NCBI GenBank assembly: GCA_035455185.1
Contig: DATIFQ010000424.1
Coordinates: 1-8,923, forward strand
Direction: 5' to 3'
Origin: JAEHDI01 sp035455185
GTDB lineage: Bacteria; Acidobacteriota; Terriglobia; Bryobacterales; Bryobacteraceae
Length of the DNA: 8,923 bases
This document shows, in pieces, positions 1 to 6,881 of the stretch (its first letter is position 1; each line of letters starts with the position of its first letter). A program made the translations under genes and the position numbers. The notes beneath the pieces were generated by a model. It searched no databases. It worked only from the letters and a program-made list of their open reading frames with translations, and had not been told where the DNA came from.

Positions 1-1026
1 GGCGCTTGGTTTGCGACCTCCGGCGCTCAACCCAGCGTGCCTCCCGTTAGCCCAATTCCGACCGAAGAAGGGCAACTCGTCGTGTTCGATAAGAGCACCT
101 GGCAAATGCGCGAGTTGACCAAGCGCATTCCTCTCAACGATTCATGGCCGCAAGGGCAGGAGATGGAGCGTGCGCTCGAGCGCTTCGGTCTCACCCGAAT
201 CACCCCCGCGGAGCACATCCCGGTACCGGCGCAGATCGCACCGGACGTGTATCTGATCGGGCAGGACCGCGTCAGCAATCTGACTTATATGATCGACTGC
301 GGACCCGAGGGCGTCGCCGTAATCGACCCCACATACGCCTCAGAGGCCGAGCGCACCATGGCCAACGTCGAAAAGGTAGGACGTCCGCGGAAGGACATCC
401 GTTGGGTAGTCAACACGCACTGCCATTTCGACCACGCCATGGCCGACAAGCAGTTCCGCGACGCCGGCGCCGAGATCATGGTGCACGCCATCGACGCGGA
501 TCATATCGAAAAGGGCTCGCAGGTGACCGGCTGGGGAATGTTTGCCAAACAGACCGGCGGCGGAGAGTTCCCGCGCTGCAAGATCGACCGGCGCCTCACG
601 GACGGCGAGGAACTGACGCTCGGCAACAAGAAGCTGCTGGTCATTCACACGCCCGGGCACACGCCGGGGTCGGCGTCGTTCCTGCTCGAAACTGGCGGCA
701 AGAAGCTCCTGTTCTCGGGAGACACGGTGCTTTACGACTGCCGGCTCGGATGGCAGGAGAATCCCTACGCCGACAACCGGCAGTATCTCGTGTCGTTCGA
801 AAAGCTCGATCATTTCATCTTCAACGGGCAGCGGATGCTTTGGGATGTGTTGCTGCCGGGCCATGGCGCCATTTCGATGGATAGGGCCTACCTCGATGTG
901 AAGAAGGGACGCGAACTCGTGGCCGCGAGCCTCGCCGCCGGCGAGCCGATCCTTTCGGTGCCTTACACGACCGAGTATTACCGTGCGCGGATGTACGGAC
1001 GCCCCGCAACGCCGGCTCAGCGCTAA
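1..1026 (+). CDS. MBL-fold metallohydrolase, probably exported, 5'-partial
   Basis: The protein is a metallo-beta-lactamase-fold hydrolase. Counting from the GTG at 37, it shows the full dinuclear metal set: THCHFDH (H128, H130, D132, H133), PGHTPGS (H208), FSGDT (D229) and LLPGHG (H276). This set is typical of the glyoxalase II/class B3-like branch, which hydrolyses esters, lactams or thioesters; the substrate cannot be told from sequence. The reading frame is open to the first base of the window, and the GTG at 37 has no Shine-Dalgarno sequence before it. The residues ahead of it (AWFATSGAQPS) look like the end of a signal peptide, so the true start is probably upstream and the protein exported. 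The C-terminal tail after H276 is about 50 residues. The stop codon is 13 bp before the next gene and abuts that gene's ribosome site, which suggests co-transcription with the glycosidase-like ORFs. Confidence 0.85.
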   Translation, partial: GAWFATSGAQPSVPPVSPIPTEEGQLVVFDKSTWQMRELTKRIPLNDSWPQGQEMERALERFGLTRITPAEHIPVPAQIAPDVYLIGQDRVSNLTYMIDCGPEGVAVIDPTYASEAERTMANVEKVGRPRKDIRWVVNTHCHFDHAMADKQFRDAGAEIMVHAIDADHIEKGSQVTGWGMFAKQTGGGEFPRCKIDRRLTDGEELTLGNKKLLVIHTPGHTPGSASFLLETGGKKLLFSGDTVLYDCRLGWQENPYADNRQYLVSFEKLDHFIFNGQRMLWDVLLPGHGAISMDRAYLDVKKGRELVAASLAAGEPILSVPYTTEYYRARMYGRPATPAQR

Positions 1027-1030
1027 GGAG
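1025..1030 (+). promoter_or_regulatory. Ribosome binding site deciding the GTG start at 1040
   Basis: AAGGAG overlaps the TAA stop of the upstream MBL gene and sits 9 bases before the GTG at 1040. The same frame stays open upstream to an ATG-type start at 983 inside the MBL gene, but that extension lacks a ribosome site and would bury the hydrophobic signal segment. The GTG is therefore the better start. Confidence 0.7.
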
Positions 1031-1039
1031 CACGAAAAG

Positions 1040-2155
1040 GTGCGATCCGCGGCCATTCTGCTGTGCCTTTCCGTGCCTCTTTTCTCTTCAAATCGGCGCA
1101 TCTCGATTCTGTGGGAGAAGGCCGGTGCCCAAGGTGAGGTCCAGGTGAGCCGCGGAACTCTCGCGAGTGGGAAGCCGCGCTTTGACTGCGCGACGCAAAC
1201 TCCCTGTCGCATCGATGTCACCGTCGGGGATTCCGGTGTCGCGCTGGGCGAAGCCGCGACACTGGTCACGGTATCGGCGACGCCCAATTCGTTCACCTTT
1301 TTCCTGCGGGACGTCTCGAACGAGTGGCCCATCTTCATCCCAGAGTACGGAGTCGCCGTCACCACGGGCGACGACCGGCGCTCGTACGCGGAGATCGAAC
1401 ACGAAATCCGCGGGCGGGGTCTCCAAAGCAAACTGGAGCAGGTTGAGAGCCAGCCGGAGGAATCGTTCGACGACGCCGCGCGCAACGTCCGCAATCTTCA
1501 GGTGCAGACCTGGCTCGGATTGGGCAGGGACATTCGCATCTTCGCCGTCGGCGAGCGGCTCGACTGGATCCAGCCGCGTTTTCACGGCTACGAGGTGAAG
1601 CTTCCGGAGGCGGAAGACAAGCCCGTTCGCTACAGTTTCCTCACCGGGCGAGGATGGGGCCCGCGGGATCAGATCACGCGCCGGCTAGAAGAGGGAGTAC
1701 TGCCGATCCTGCAGGCGCGGCTCGTCGACGAAAACGTCACGTACGAGATAACGGCGTTCACCACGATGGAGACCAGCCCGGTGCGGGAAGGCTCCGTCCG
1801 CGGCACGCATTTCCTGGTCGCCGACGGCTTCGGACACGGCCACATGTTCACGCCCGAACAACAGAAGCTCCACGATTCGCTGCTTCCTGCCGAGACGAAC
1901 CAGCCGGAGGAGACCGTCCTCTACCTGCGCGCTGTGGCGGTGAACACATCACGTGCTCCCGCATACGCGTTCTTCAAGCATGTTTCGCCGTCGAACGTGC
2001 CGTCGTCAGAGTGGAAGTTTGACGGCACCCGCGGCTACGGCGTGTATAAAAGCGGGCGGGTGTTCAGCGTGGCCACGCTCGATGCGAAGCCTCTGCCGCG
2101 CGAGGAAGCGGCGTTGTTGCTCGCGCCGGGCGGGTCGGCGGTGCTTGATGCTTGA
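1040..2155 (+). CDS. Beta-sandwich N-terminal part of a six-hairpin glycosidase-like protein (split ORF)
   Basis: This encodes 371 residues from a GTG start with a good AAGGAG. Residues 1-17 (Arg then AAILLCLSVPLF) form a plausible Sec signal segment, without a clear lipobox. The rest is mostly beta-strand-like, with no catalytic motif I recognise. Its end, LLLAPGGSAVLDA, resembles the closing strand of the N-terminal supersandwich domain found before the (alpha/alpha)6 barrel in several glycoside hydrolase families. The downstream ORF begins with the residues expected next (EIRLPHRPIS, then a linker helix). Taken together, the two ORFs read as one protein of about 876 residues broken by one base around 2153. 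As it stands, this half would be an exported, non-catalytic beta domain. Alternatives are a genuine two-gene arrangement coupled through the 8-bp overlap, or a sequencing or assembly indel. Recognition of the glycosidase type rests on architecture, not on a specific family. Confidence 0.6.
   Translation: MRSAAILLCLSVPLFSSNRRISILWEKAGAQGEVQVSRGTLASGKPRFDCATQTPCRIDVTVGDSGVALGEAATLVTVSATPNSFTFFLRDVSNEWPIFIPEYGVAVTTGDDRRSYAEIEHEIRGRGLQSKLEQVESQPEESFDDAARNVRNLQVQTWLGLGRDIRIFAVGERLDWIQPRFHGYEVKLPEAEDKPVRYSFLTGRGWGPRDQITRRLEEGVLPILQARLVDENVTYEITAFTTMETSPVREGSVRGTHFLVADGFGHGHMFTPEQQKLHDSLLPAETNQPEETVLYLRAVAVNTSRAPAYAFFKHVSPSNVPSSEWKFDGTRGYGVYKSGRVFSVATLDAKPLPREEAALLLAPGGSAVLDA
2148..2155 (+). other. 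ATGCTTGA overlap / +1 frame junction between the two glycosidase halves
   Basis: The stop of the first ORF (TGA, 2153-2155) lies 3 bases after the ATG of the second (2148-2150). Skipping one base at 2153 joins SAVLDA directly to EIRLPHRPIS, a continuous amphipathic strand. No good Shine-Dalgarno sequence precedes the ATG: the bases before it are G-rich but lack AGGAG. Separate initiation would thus depend on translational coupling. The GCT-TGA context is not the CTT-TGA slippery site of prfB, so programmed shifting has little direct support. Confidence 0.6.
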
Positions 2156-3668
2156 GATCCGATTGCCGCACCGGCCAATCTCAGCCGAGCGCGCAGCGAA
2201 GCTTGCAGTGCAGGATTTCGCCGCACGGCATGTCGAGGCGCGTGACTTCTGGCACTGCAAGCTCCGGAGCGCCGCGAGGGTCCATCTGCCGGAGAAGCGA
2301 ATCGAGGAGATGATCCAAGCGGGGCTGCTGCACCTCGACCTGGTGACCTACGGGCTCGAGCCGGAGGGCACTCTCACCTCGACCATCGGCGTTTACAGCG
2401 CGATCGGTTCGGAAAGCTCGCCGATCATCCAGTTCATGGACGCGATGGGCCGGCACGATGTGGCGCAGCGCGCGCTACAGTACTTTCTCGACAAGCAGCA
2501 CGACGACGGCTTCATTCAGAATTTCGGCGGCTACATGCTGGAGACCGGCGCGGCCTTGTGGAGTATCGGCGAGCACTACCGGTACACCCGGGATGACAAT
2601 TGGGCGCGCAAAGTGGAGCCGAAGGTCGTCAAGGCGTGCCGGTACATGCAGGAGTGGCGCAAACGCAACATGCGGGAGGACTTTCGCGGGCGCGGCTACG
2701 GGATGCTGGACGGCAAGACCGCCGACCCGGAGGACCCGTTCCACTCGTTCATGCTGAACGGTTACGCCTACCTCGGGTTCGCCCGCTCGGCGGAAATGCT
2801 GGAGCGGACCGACCCGGCCGAATCTCGGCGCTGGCGGGAGGAGGCCGATGGCCTTAGGCGGGACATACGCGAGTCGTTCCGCGCGGCGATGGGCCGCTCG
2901 CCGCTGGTCCCGTTACGGGACGGGACATGGTGCCCGACTGCACCGCCGTGGGCCGAGTACAGGGGACCGTTGGCGCTCGGTACAGACGGCGGTTCGTGGT
3001 TCACGCACGGGGCGATGGTCAGCCGCGACTCGTTGCTCGGTCCGATCTACCTGATTTTCCAGGAAGTGCTGGAACCGGACGAGCCGGCCTCGTCGTTTCT
3101 GCTGCGCTTCCACAACGAGCTGATGACGGACCGTAACGTCGCCTTCAGCCAGCCCTACTACAGCCGGCATCCCGTATCTCACCTGAGGCGCGGCGAGGTG
3201 AAACCGTTCCTGAAGGCGTACTACAACACGGTGGCGGCTCTGGCCGACCGGCAGACCTACACCTTCTGGGAGCATTACTTCGGCGCCAGCCCCCACAAGA
3301 CGCACGAGGAGGGCTGGTTCCTCATGGACACGCGCTGGATGCTTTACATGGAACGCGGCGACACGCTCTCGCTGTTGCCCGGCGCACCGCGCCGCTGGCT
3401 TGAGGACGGGCAGCGAATCGAGCTGCGAAACGTCGCGAGTTACTTCGGGCCGCTGTCGTTTGAGGTTGTCTCGGACATCGCGCACGGGCGGATCGAGGCT
3501 GTCATCGAATGCGATCCGGAGCGCAAGCCGAAGACGGTGGAGATCCGCCTGCCGCATCCGCTCGGCCGCAAGGCAGTACGTGCCGAGGGCGGAACCTACG
3601 ACCCGGCCACCGAGCGCGTTCGCATTGAGAACTTTACCGGCAGAACGAATGTTGGGCTGAGGTTCTAG
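2148..3668 (+). CDS. Six-hairpin ((alpha/alpha)6-barrel) glycosidase-like catalytic part (split ORF)
   Basis: This encodes 506 residues from ATG 2148. The open frame extends to 1953, but that stretch is an Arg/Cys-rich shadow of the preceding gene. Residues 10-40 form a linker helix (ISAERAAKLA...RDFW). Residues 45 to about 410 are helix-rich with the repeated aromatic and acidic pattern of six-hairpin glycosidases (FIQNFGGYMLETGAALW, PFHSFMLNGYAYLG, WCPTAPPWAEY, DGGSW, YTFWEHYFG). The segment LLPGAPRRWLEDGQRIELRN followed by ASYFGPLSFEV and the beta-rich tail to GLRF match the usual C-terminal sandwich. Candidate acidic catalytic residues are E132, E270, D280, E375 and E387/E388; I cannot assign the pair. 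There is no signal peptide although the upstream ORF has one, so alone this half would stay in the cytoplasm. That favours the two having been one exported enzyme. Substrate and GH family number are unknown. Confidence 0.65.
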   Translation: MLEIRLPHRPISAERAAKLAVQDFAARHVEARDFWHCKLRSAARVHLPEKRIEEMIQAGLLHLDLVTYGLEPEGTLTSTIGVYSAIGSESSPIIQFMDAMGRHDVAQRALQYFLDKQHDDGFIQNFGGYMLETGAALWSIGEHYRYTRDDNWARKVEPKVVKACRYMQEWRKRNMREDFRGRGYGMLDGKTADPEDPFHSFMLNGYAYLGFARSAEMLERTDPAESRRWREEADGLRRDIRESFRAAMGRSPLVPLRDGTWCPTAPPWAEYRGPLALGTDGGSWFTHGAMVSRDSLLGPIYLIFQEVLEPDEPASSFLLRFHNELMTDRNVAFSQPYYSRHPVSHLRRGEVKPFLKAYYNTVAALADRQTYTFWEHYFGASPHKTHEEGWFLMDTRWMLYMERGDTLSLLPGAPRRWLEDGQRIELRNVASYFGPLSFEVVSDIAHGRIEAVIECDPERKPKTVEIRLPHPLGRKAVRAEGGTYDPATERVRIENFTGRTNVGLRF

Positions 3669-3703
3669 CGGGCCGTCGGAACACGCCGACCGGAAGCTAG
3701 AGC

Positions 3704-3727
3704 CATAATGGGAATTTGGGGTTCCCA
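3704..3727 (+). promoter_or_regulatory. Candidate promoter -10 with inverted-repeat operator before the metal-uptake genes
   Basis: In the 85-base gap before the outer-membrane gene, CATAAT (3704-3709) matches the -10 consensus at five of six positions. It runs straight into a perfect inverted repeat, TGGGAA (3709-3714) and TTCCCA (3722-3727), separated by 7 bases. An operator overlapping the transcription start would suit a repressed metal-uptake operon. No convincing -35 hexamer is visible, and the repeat does not resemble known AT-rich Zur or Fur boxes. Confidence 0.3.
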
Positions 3728-3753
3728 CACCACACCTGGAGAAAGGTGACACT

Positions 3754-4974
3754 ATGCGGTGTACCGCGTTCGCACTCGTCGCACTGTGGTCGGCGCCGCT
3801 GTTGGTTCGAGCTCAGGACAATGCGGAGCTGTTGAGCCGGATTAAAGCGATGGAGGAACGTATCCGCGCGCTGGAGTCCGAAGTTCAAGTTCTGAAGTCC
3901 CAGCAGCAGCCGGCGCCCTCCCCACCTCCCGAACCGACGCAGCCGCCGGCCCCCTCCCCGCCTCCCGAACCGGTGCAGGCGTTCCCGCAGGCGGCGGCCG
4001 GAGCGTCCAAGGTCTTCAACCCCGACATTGCCGTCATCGGCAACTTCTTTGGCGCCGCCGGGCAGGACGCCGGGCGGGGGGCGCCGGCTCTCGAGATGCA
4101 TGAGAGCGAGCTGAGTCTACAGGCTGTCGTCGACCCCTACGCGCGGGCAGACTTCTTTCTCAGCTTCGGTGAGCAGGGGGTGAACCTAGAGGAGGGCTAT
4201 CTCACGTTTACCGCATTGCCCGCGGGGCTTCAGCTTCGGGCGGGCAAGATGCGCGGCGCGTTCGGACGGGTGAATACCTTCCATACTCACGTCCTCCCGT
4301 GGGTGGACCGGCCCCTGGTCACGCAGAACCTGCTGGGGGGAGAGGACGGCCTCAACGACGCGGGGCTGTCGCTGAGCCGCATCCTGCCCGCACCCAAGGG
4401 CGTCTTTCTGGAAGCGACGGCCCAGGTTTTTCGCGGTGACTCGGAAGGGGTTTTCCAGTCCTGGCACAGAAGTAACCTGTCTGCCATTGGCCATCTGCGC
4501 GGTTACCGGGATATCAGCGAGTCCACAAACCTGGACCTGGGCGTTTCCTATGCGCGCGGCCACAGCCCCGAAGGCCCCAGTCTGATCAACCAGCTTTATG
4601 GGCTGGATGCCACGCTACGCTGGAAGCCGCTGCGGCGGTCGATTTACCGTTCCATGGTCACGCGCAGCGAGTTTGTGTGGGGGCGGGCACAACTGCCTTC
4701 CGAAGTGGCCAGACCGTTCGGTTACTATGTGAGCTCGGATTACCAGTTCGCGCGACGATGGTTCTTCGGAGGCCGTCTCGACCGTTCTGAGCGGTTCAGC
4801 AACACCACGCTGCCGGATTTCGGCGGCTCACTGGTACTGACCTTCTGGCCAAGCGAATTCAGCCAGGTTCGAGGGCAACTCCGGCGCACGCGCTATGACG
4901 ATCGCCAGATCGCCAACGAACTTTTGTTCCAGTTTCAATTCTCCATCGGGGCCCACGGAGCCCATCCGTTTTGA
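3754..4974 (+). CDS. Outer-membrane porin-like protein with coiled coil, linked to metal uptake
   Basis: This encodes 406 residues from an ATG preceded by GGAGAAAGG. Residues 1-20 are a Sec signal peptide (cleavage after VRA). Residues 23-49 have a heptad pattern (LLSRIKAMEERIRALESEV), a short coiled coil that could trimerise in the periplasm. Residues 53-76 are a proline-rich linker made of two near-identical units. From about residue 90 the chain alternates polar and hydrophobic residues with many aromatics (ADFFLSFGEQGVNLEEGYL, FGGSLVLTFWP, LLFQFQFSIG) and ends in Phe after a strand-like segment, as outer-membrane beta-barrels do. It lies 66 bp before the ZnuA-like gene, so it is probably the outer-membrane entry for the same metal. 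It does not look like a TonB receptor: no plug domain or TonB box is visible. A general porin role remains possible. Confidence 0.7.
   Translation: MRCTAFALVALWSAPLLVRAQDNAELLSRIKAMEERIRALESEVQVLKSQQQPAPSPPPEPTQPPAPSPPPEPVQAFPQAAAGASKVFNPDIAVIGNFFGAAGQDAGRGAPALEMHESELSLQAVVDPYARADFFLSFGEQGVNLEEGYLTFTALPAGLQLRAGKMRGAFGRVNTFHTHVLPWVDRPLVTQNLLGGEDGLNDAGLSLSRILPAPKGVFLEATAQVFRGDSEGVFQSWHRSNLSAIGHLRGYRDISESTNLDLGVSYARGHSPEGPSLINQLYGLDATLRWKPLRRSIYRSMVTRSEFVWGRAQLPSEVARPFGYYVSSDYQFARRWFFGGRLDRSERFSNTTLPDFGGSLVLTFWPSEFSQVRGQLRRTRYDDRQIANELLFQFQFSIGAHGAHPF
3910..3981 (+). repeat. 36-bp tandem repeat, two copies, coding a Pro-rich linker
   Basis: Two in-frame 36-base units (3910-3945 and 3946-3981) encode PAPSPPPEPTQP and PAPSPPPEPVQA. 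The DNA is also nearly identical, with a few base differences, which points to a duplication inside the linker between the coiled coil and the barrel. Linkers of this kind may span the peptidoglycan layer. Confidence 0.85.
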
Positions 4975-5025
4975 GCCGTGGGATATCATACGAAACGCGC
5001 GCGACGGGTTTCACCGTCAACATAA

Positions 5026-5034
5026 AGAGGGGAG
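5026..5034 (+). promoter_or_regulatory. Ribosome binding site supporting the TTG start at 5041
   Basis: AGAGGGGAG ends 6 bases before the TTG at 5041. No ATG or GTG in the same frame lies close enough, and the TTG places the hydrophobic signal segment exactly at the N-terminus. A small overlapping ORF starting at 4971 in another frame is not credible as a gene. Confidence 0.6.
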
Positions 5035-5040
5035 TGCCAA

Positions 5041-5958
5041 TTGATTCACCCGTTCCGACTCCTGTACGTGCTGTTGCTGGCGGGCCTGACGGCTTCCGCC
5101 GCGTCGAAACCCAACGTCGTGACCGCCACCGAGGACCTCGCTGCCCTTGCCAGGGAAGTTGGCGGCGATCGAGTCACCGTCGAGGCCATTGCACGCGGTT
5201 ATCAGGACCCCCATTTCGTCGAGCCGAAGCCGAGTTTTATCCTTAAGCTGCAAAAGGCTGACCTACTAGTAGCGGTCGGCCTGCAACTGGAGATCGGTTG
5301 GCTTCCGCCGCTGATCAACCAGAGCCGCAACTCTAAGATTCAGCCGGGGGGCTCCGGCTATCTGGACGTCTCCGCAGCCTGCAAGATCCTGGATATCCCC
5401 ACCGGGCCGGTGACCAGGGCCATGGGAGATGTCCATCCTCTGGGCAATCCGCATTATTGGCTTGATCCCGAGAATGGGTCGCGCATCGCCCGGGCGATTG
5501 CGGAGAAACTTGCGCAACTGGACCCTTCCAATACCGCTTACTACGGCCAGCGCCGGGCGGATTTCGAACGCCGGCTCACGGAGGCTCAGAAGCGCTGGCT
5601 GGCCCGGTTGGCGCCGTACCGAGGGAGCAAGGTGATTACGTATCACCGATCGTGGCCGAATTTCGCGGCCTACTTCGGTCTGGAGGTGGTGGATTATGTC
5701 GAGCCGAAGCCGGGTATCCCTCCTACGCCGAGTCACACCCTGGATCTCATCAACACGATGAATCGCGAGAAGATCAAGCTGATCCTCGTCGAACCGTACT
5801 TTGATCTGCGCACGCCCAACTCCATCGCGGAAAAGACCGGCAGCCAGGTTGTGGTGCTGATGCCCTCCGTGGGCGGGGTGAAACAGGTGCAGGATTATTT
5901 CCAGTTGTTTGACTACGACATCGAACTGTTGGTGAAGGCATTCGAGAAAGTGAAATAG
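5041..5958 (+). CDS. Periplasmic Zn/Mn-binding protein of an ABC transporter (ZnuA/cluster A-I family)
   Basis: This encodes 305 residues, the normal length for the family, from a TTG start. Residues 1-20 form a signal peptide (LLYVLLLAGLTASA) with cleavage near A20. The metal site is recognisable: H58 in QDPHFVEPKPS, H138 in GNPHYWLDP, H202 in YHRSWPNFAAYFGL, and E251 or D255 in EPYFDLRTPN. The two lobes are joined by the long helix expected near residues 145-190. The protein binds Zn2+ or Mn2+ in the periplasm and delivers it to the membrane permease. The His-rich loop of classical ZnuA is absent, so Zn versus Mn cannot be settled; three His plus one acid leans towards zinc. Its TAG stop is part of the ribosome site of the permease gene 8 bp on, so the two are co-translated. 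Confidence 0.9.
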   Translation: MIHPFRLLYVLLLAGLTASAASKPNVVTATEDLAALAREVGGDRVTVEAIARGYQDPHFVEPKPSFILKLQKADLLVAVGLQLEIGWLPPLINQSRNSKIQPGGSGYLDVSAACKILDIPTGPVTRAMGDVHPLGNPHYWLDPENGSRIARAIAEKLAQLDPSNTAYYGQRRADFERRLTEAQKRWLARLAPYRGSKVITYHRSWPNFAAYFGLEVVDYVEPKPGIPPTPSHTLDLINTMNREKIKLILVEPYFDLRTPNSIAEKTGSQVVVLMPSVGGVKQVQDYFQLFDYDIELLVKAFEKVK

Positions 5959-5966
5959 GAAATCCA

Positions 5967-6794
5967 ATGGATGCACTCTCGTTCCTAGCGGCTCCGTTTA
6001 TCGCGAGCTTGATCCTGACCGGCATTCACGCGTACCTCGGCGTCCATGTAGTGGAGCGCGGAGTCATCTTCGTGGACCTTTCGTTGGCCCAGATCGCGGC
6101 CCTTGGCACTACCATCGCTGTTTTGGCCGGGATCGAACCACATGGCGACGGCGCCTACGTCGTAAGCTTGGCCTTCACCTTTGTGGGGGCCGCAGTGTTC
6201 TCGACAATTCGCGGTCACAAGGCGCGGATTCCCCAGGAAGCGGTGATCGGCATTACTTACGCCGTGGCGTCCGCTGCGGCGATTCTGGCTATGAGCAAGT
6301 CGATGGAGCAGACTGAGCATCTGAAGGAGATGCTCGTAGGGAACATCCTGACGGTTAGCTGGCTGGAAGTTGGCAAGACCGCCTTGCTGTACGGGGCAGT
6401 CGGGTTGTTCCATTACATCTTTCGACGCAGGTTTCTTTCGATCACGTTGGACCAGCGGGCAGCGGAGGCCCAGGGAGTGTCGGTCCGCTTCTGGGATTTC
6501 CTGTTCTATGCCTCGTTCGGGTTCGTGGTTACTTCGTCGGTGGCCATCGCGGGGGTGTTGCTCGTGTTCTGCTACCTGATCGTGCCCTCGGTGGGCGCCA
6601 TGCTGTACGCGGAGAGTATCGGTCCGAGGCTGGCGATCGGATGGACCATGGGCACGCTGGTCTCGGCACTGGGCGTCTACCTGTCCCTCAAACTCGACCT
6701 GCCCACGGGAGCCACCATCGTCTGCACCTTCGGGATCGTTCTTGTGCTGATGGCGGCGCTGCGAACATTTGCGCCACGCAGGAGCCGAGCGTAG
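5967..6794 (+). CDS. Metal ABC transporter permease (ZnuB/MntB, ABC-3 family)
   Basis: This encodes 275 residues from ATG 5967, with TAGGA (5956-5960) 6 bases ahead. About eight hydrophobic segments are visible near residues 6-24, 34-54, 63-81, 92-110, 134-150, 178-208, 223-243 and 248-267. Family hallmarks include HAYLGVHVVERGVIFVDLSL, the EAVIGITYA loop that contacts the ATPase, MLVGNIL, LLVFCYLIVPS, and DLPTGATIV near the end. It forms the inner-membrane channel for the metal delivered by the upstream binding protein. No ATP-binding subunit follows: the next gene is on the opposite strand, and only 8 bp separate this gene from the one before. The channel must use an ATPase encoded elsewhere or be non-functional. 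Confidence 0.92.
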   Translation: MDALSFLAAPFIASLILTGIHAYLGVHVVERGVIFVDLSLAQIAALGTTIAVLAGIEPHGDGAYVVSLAFTFVGAAVFSTIRGHKARIPQEAVIGITYAVASAAAILAMSKSMEQTEHLKEMLVGNILTVSWLEVGKTALLYGAVGLFHYIFRRRFLSITLDQRAAEAQGVSVRFWDFLFYASFGFVVTSSVAIAGVLLVFCYLIVPSVGAMLYAESIGPRLAIGWTMGTLVSALGVYLSLKLDLPTGATIVCTFGIVLVLMAALRTFAPRRSRA

Positions 6795-6811
6795 GAGCTT
6801 TACAGGTTTGG

Positions 6812-6840
6812 CACTTGCGAATCTGGCCGCCACTTGTGAA
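6812..6840 (+). repeat. Paired direct repeat CACTTGYGAA between convergent genes
   Basis: CACTTGCGAA (6812-6821) and CACTTGTGAA (6831-6840) lie 19 bases apart in the 87-base gap between the permease and the minus-strand hydrolase. The core ACTTGYG appears again on the other side of the hydrolase gene, at 7519-7525 (+) and 7473-7479 (-). The gap holds no obvious stem-loop plus T-tract terminator. Confidence 0.4.
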
Positions 6841-6881
6841 CGTTGCAGGTCACTGAGAGTCCGAGGAGCGGTTCCCTTGTA

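Noticed and set aside
340..1494. Long minus-strand open frame of 384 codons
   Set aside because: It lies antisense to two well-supported genes and its translation is low-complexity, Arg-rich and without domain signals. It is a high-GC shadow frame.
2153..2155. Programmed +1 frameshift of the prfB type at the TGA
   Set aside because: The codon before TGA is GCT, not the slippery CTT, and no Shine-Dalgarno-like AGGGGG sits at the required spacing. A simple indel or coupled re-initiation is more likely.
3675..3690. Small hairpin GTCGG-N6-CCGAC after the glycosidase-like ORF, as a terminator
   Set aside because: The stem is only 5 bp and no T-tract follows, so it does not meet the pattern of an intrinsic terminator.
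5003..5018. Hairpin GACGG-N6-CCGTC and a TATCAT hexamer (4984-4989) before the ZnuA-like gene as an internal promoter or operator
   Set aside because: The stem is short, there is no -35 match, and the gap is only 66 bases inside an apparent operon. The evidence is too weak to call.
5218..5713. Repeated 15-base string coding VEPKP at two places in the ZnuA-like gene
   Set aside because: Both copies encode family-typical segments near metal-site loops. Shared codon choice over five residues explains the match without a repeat element.
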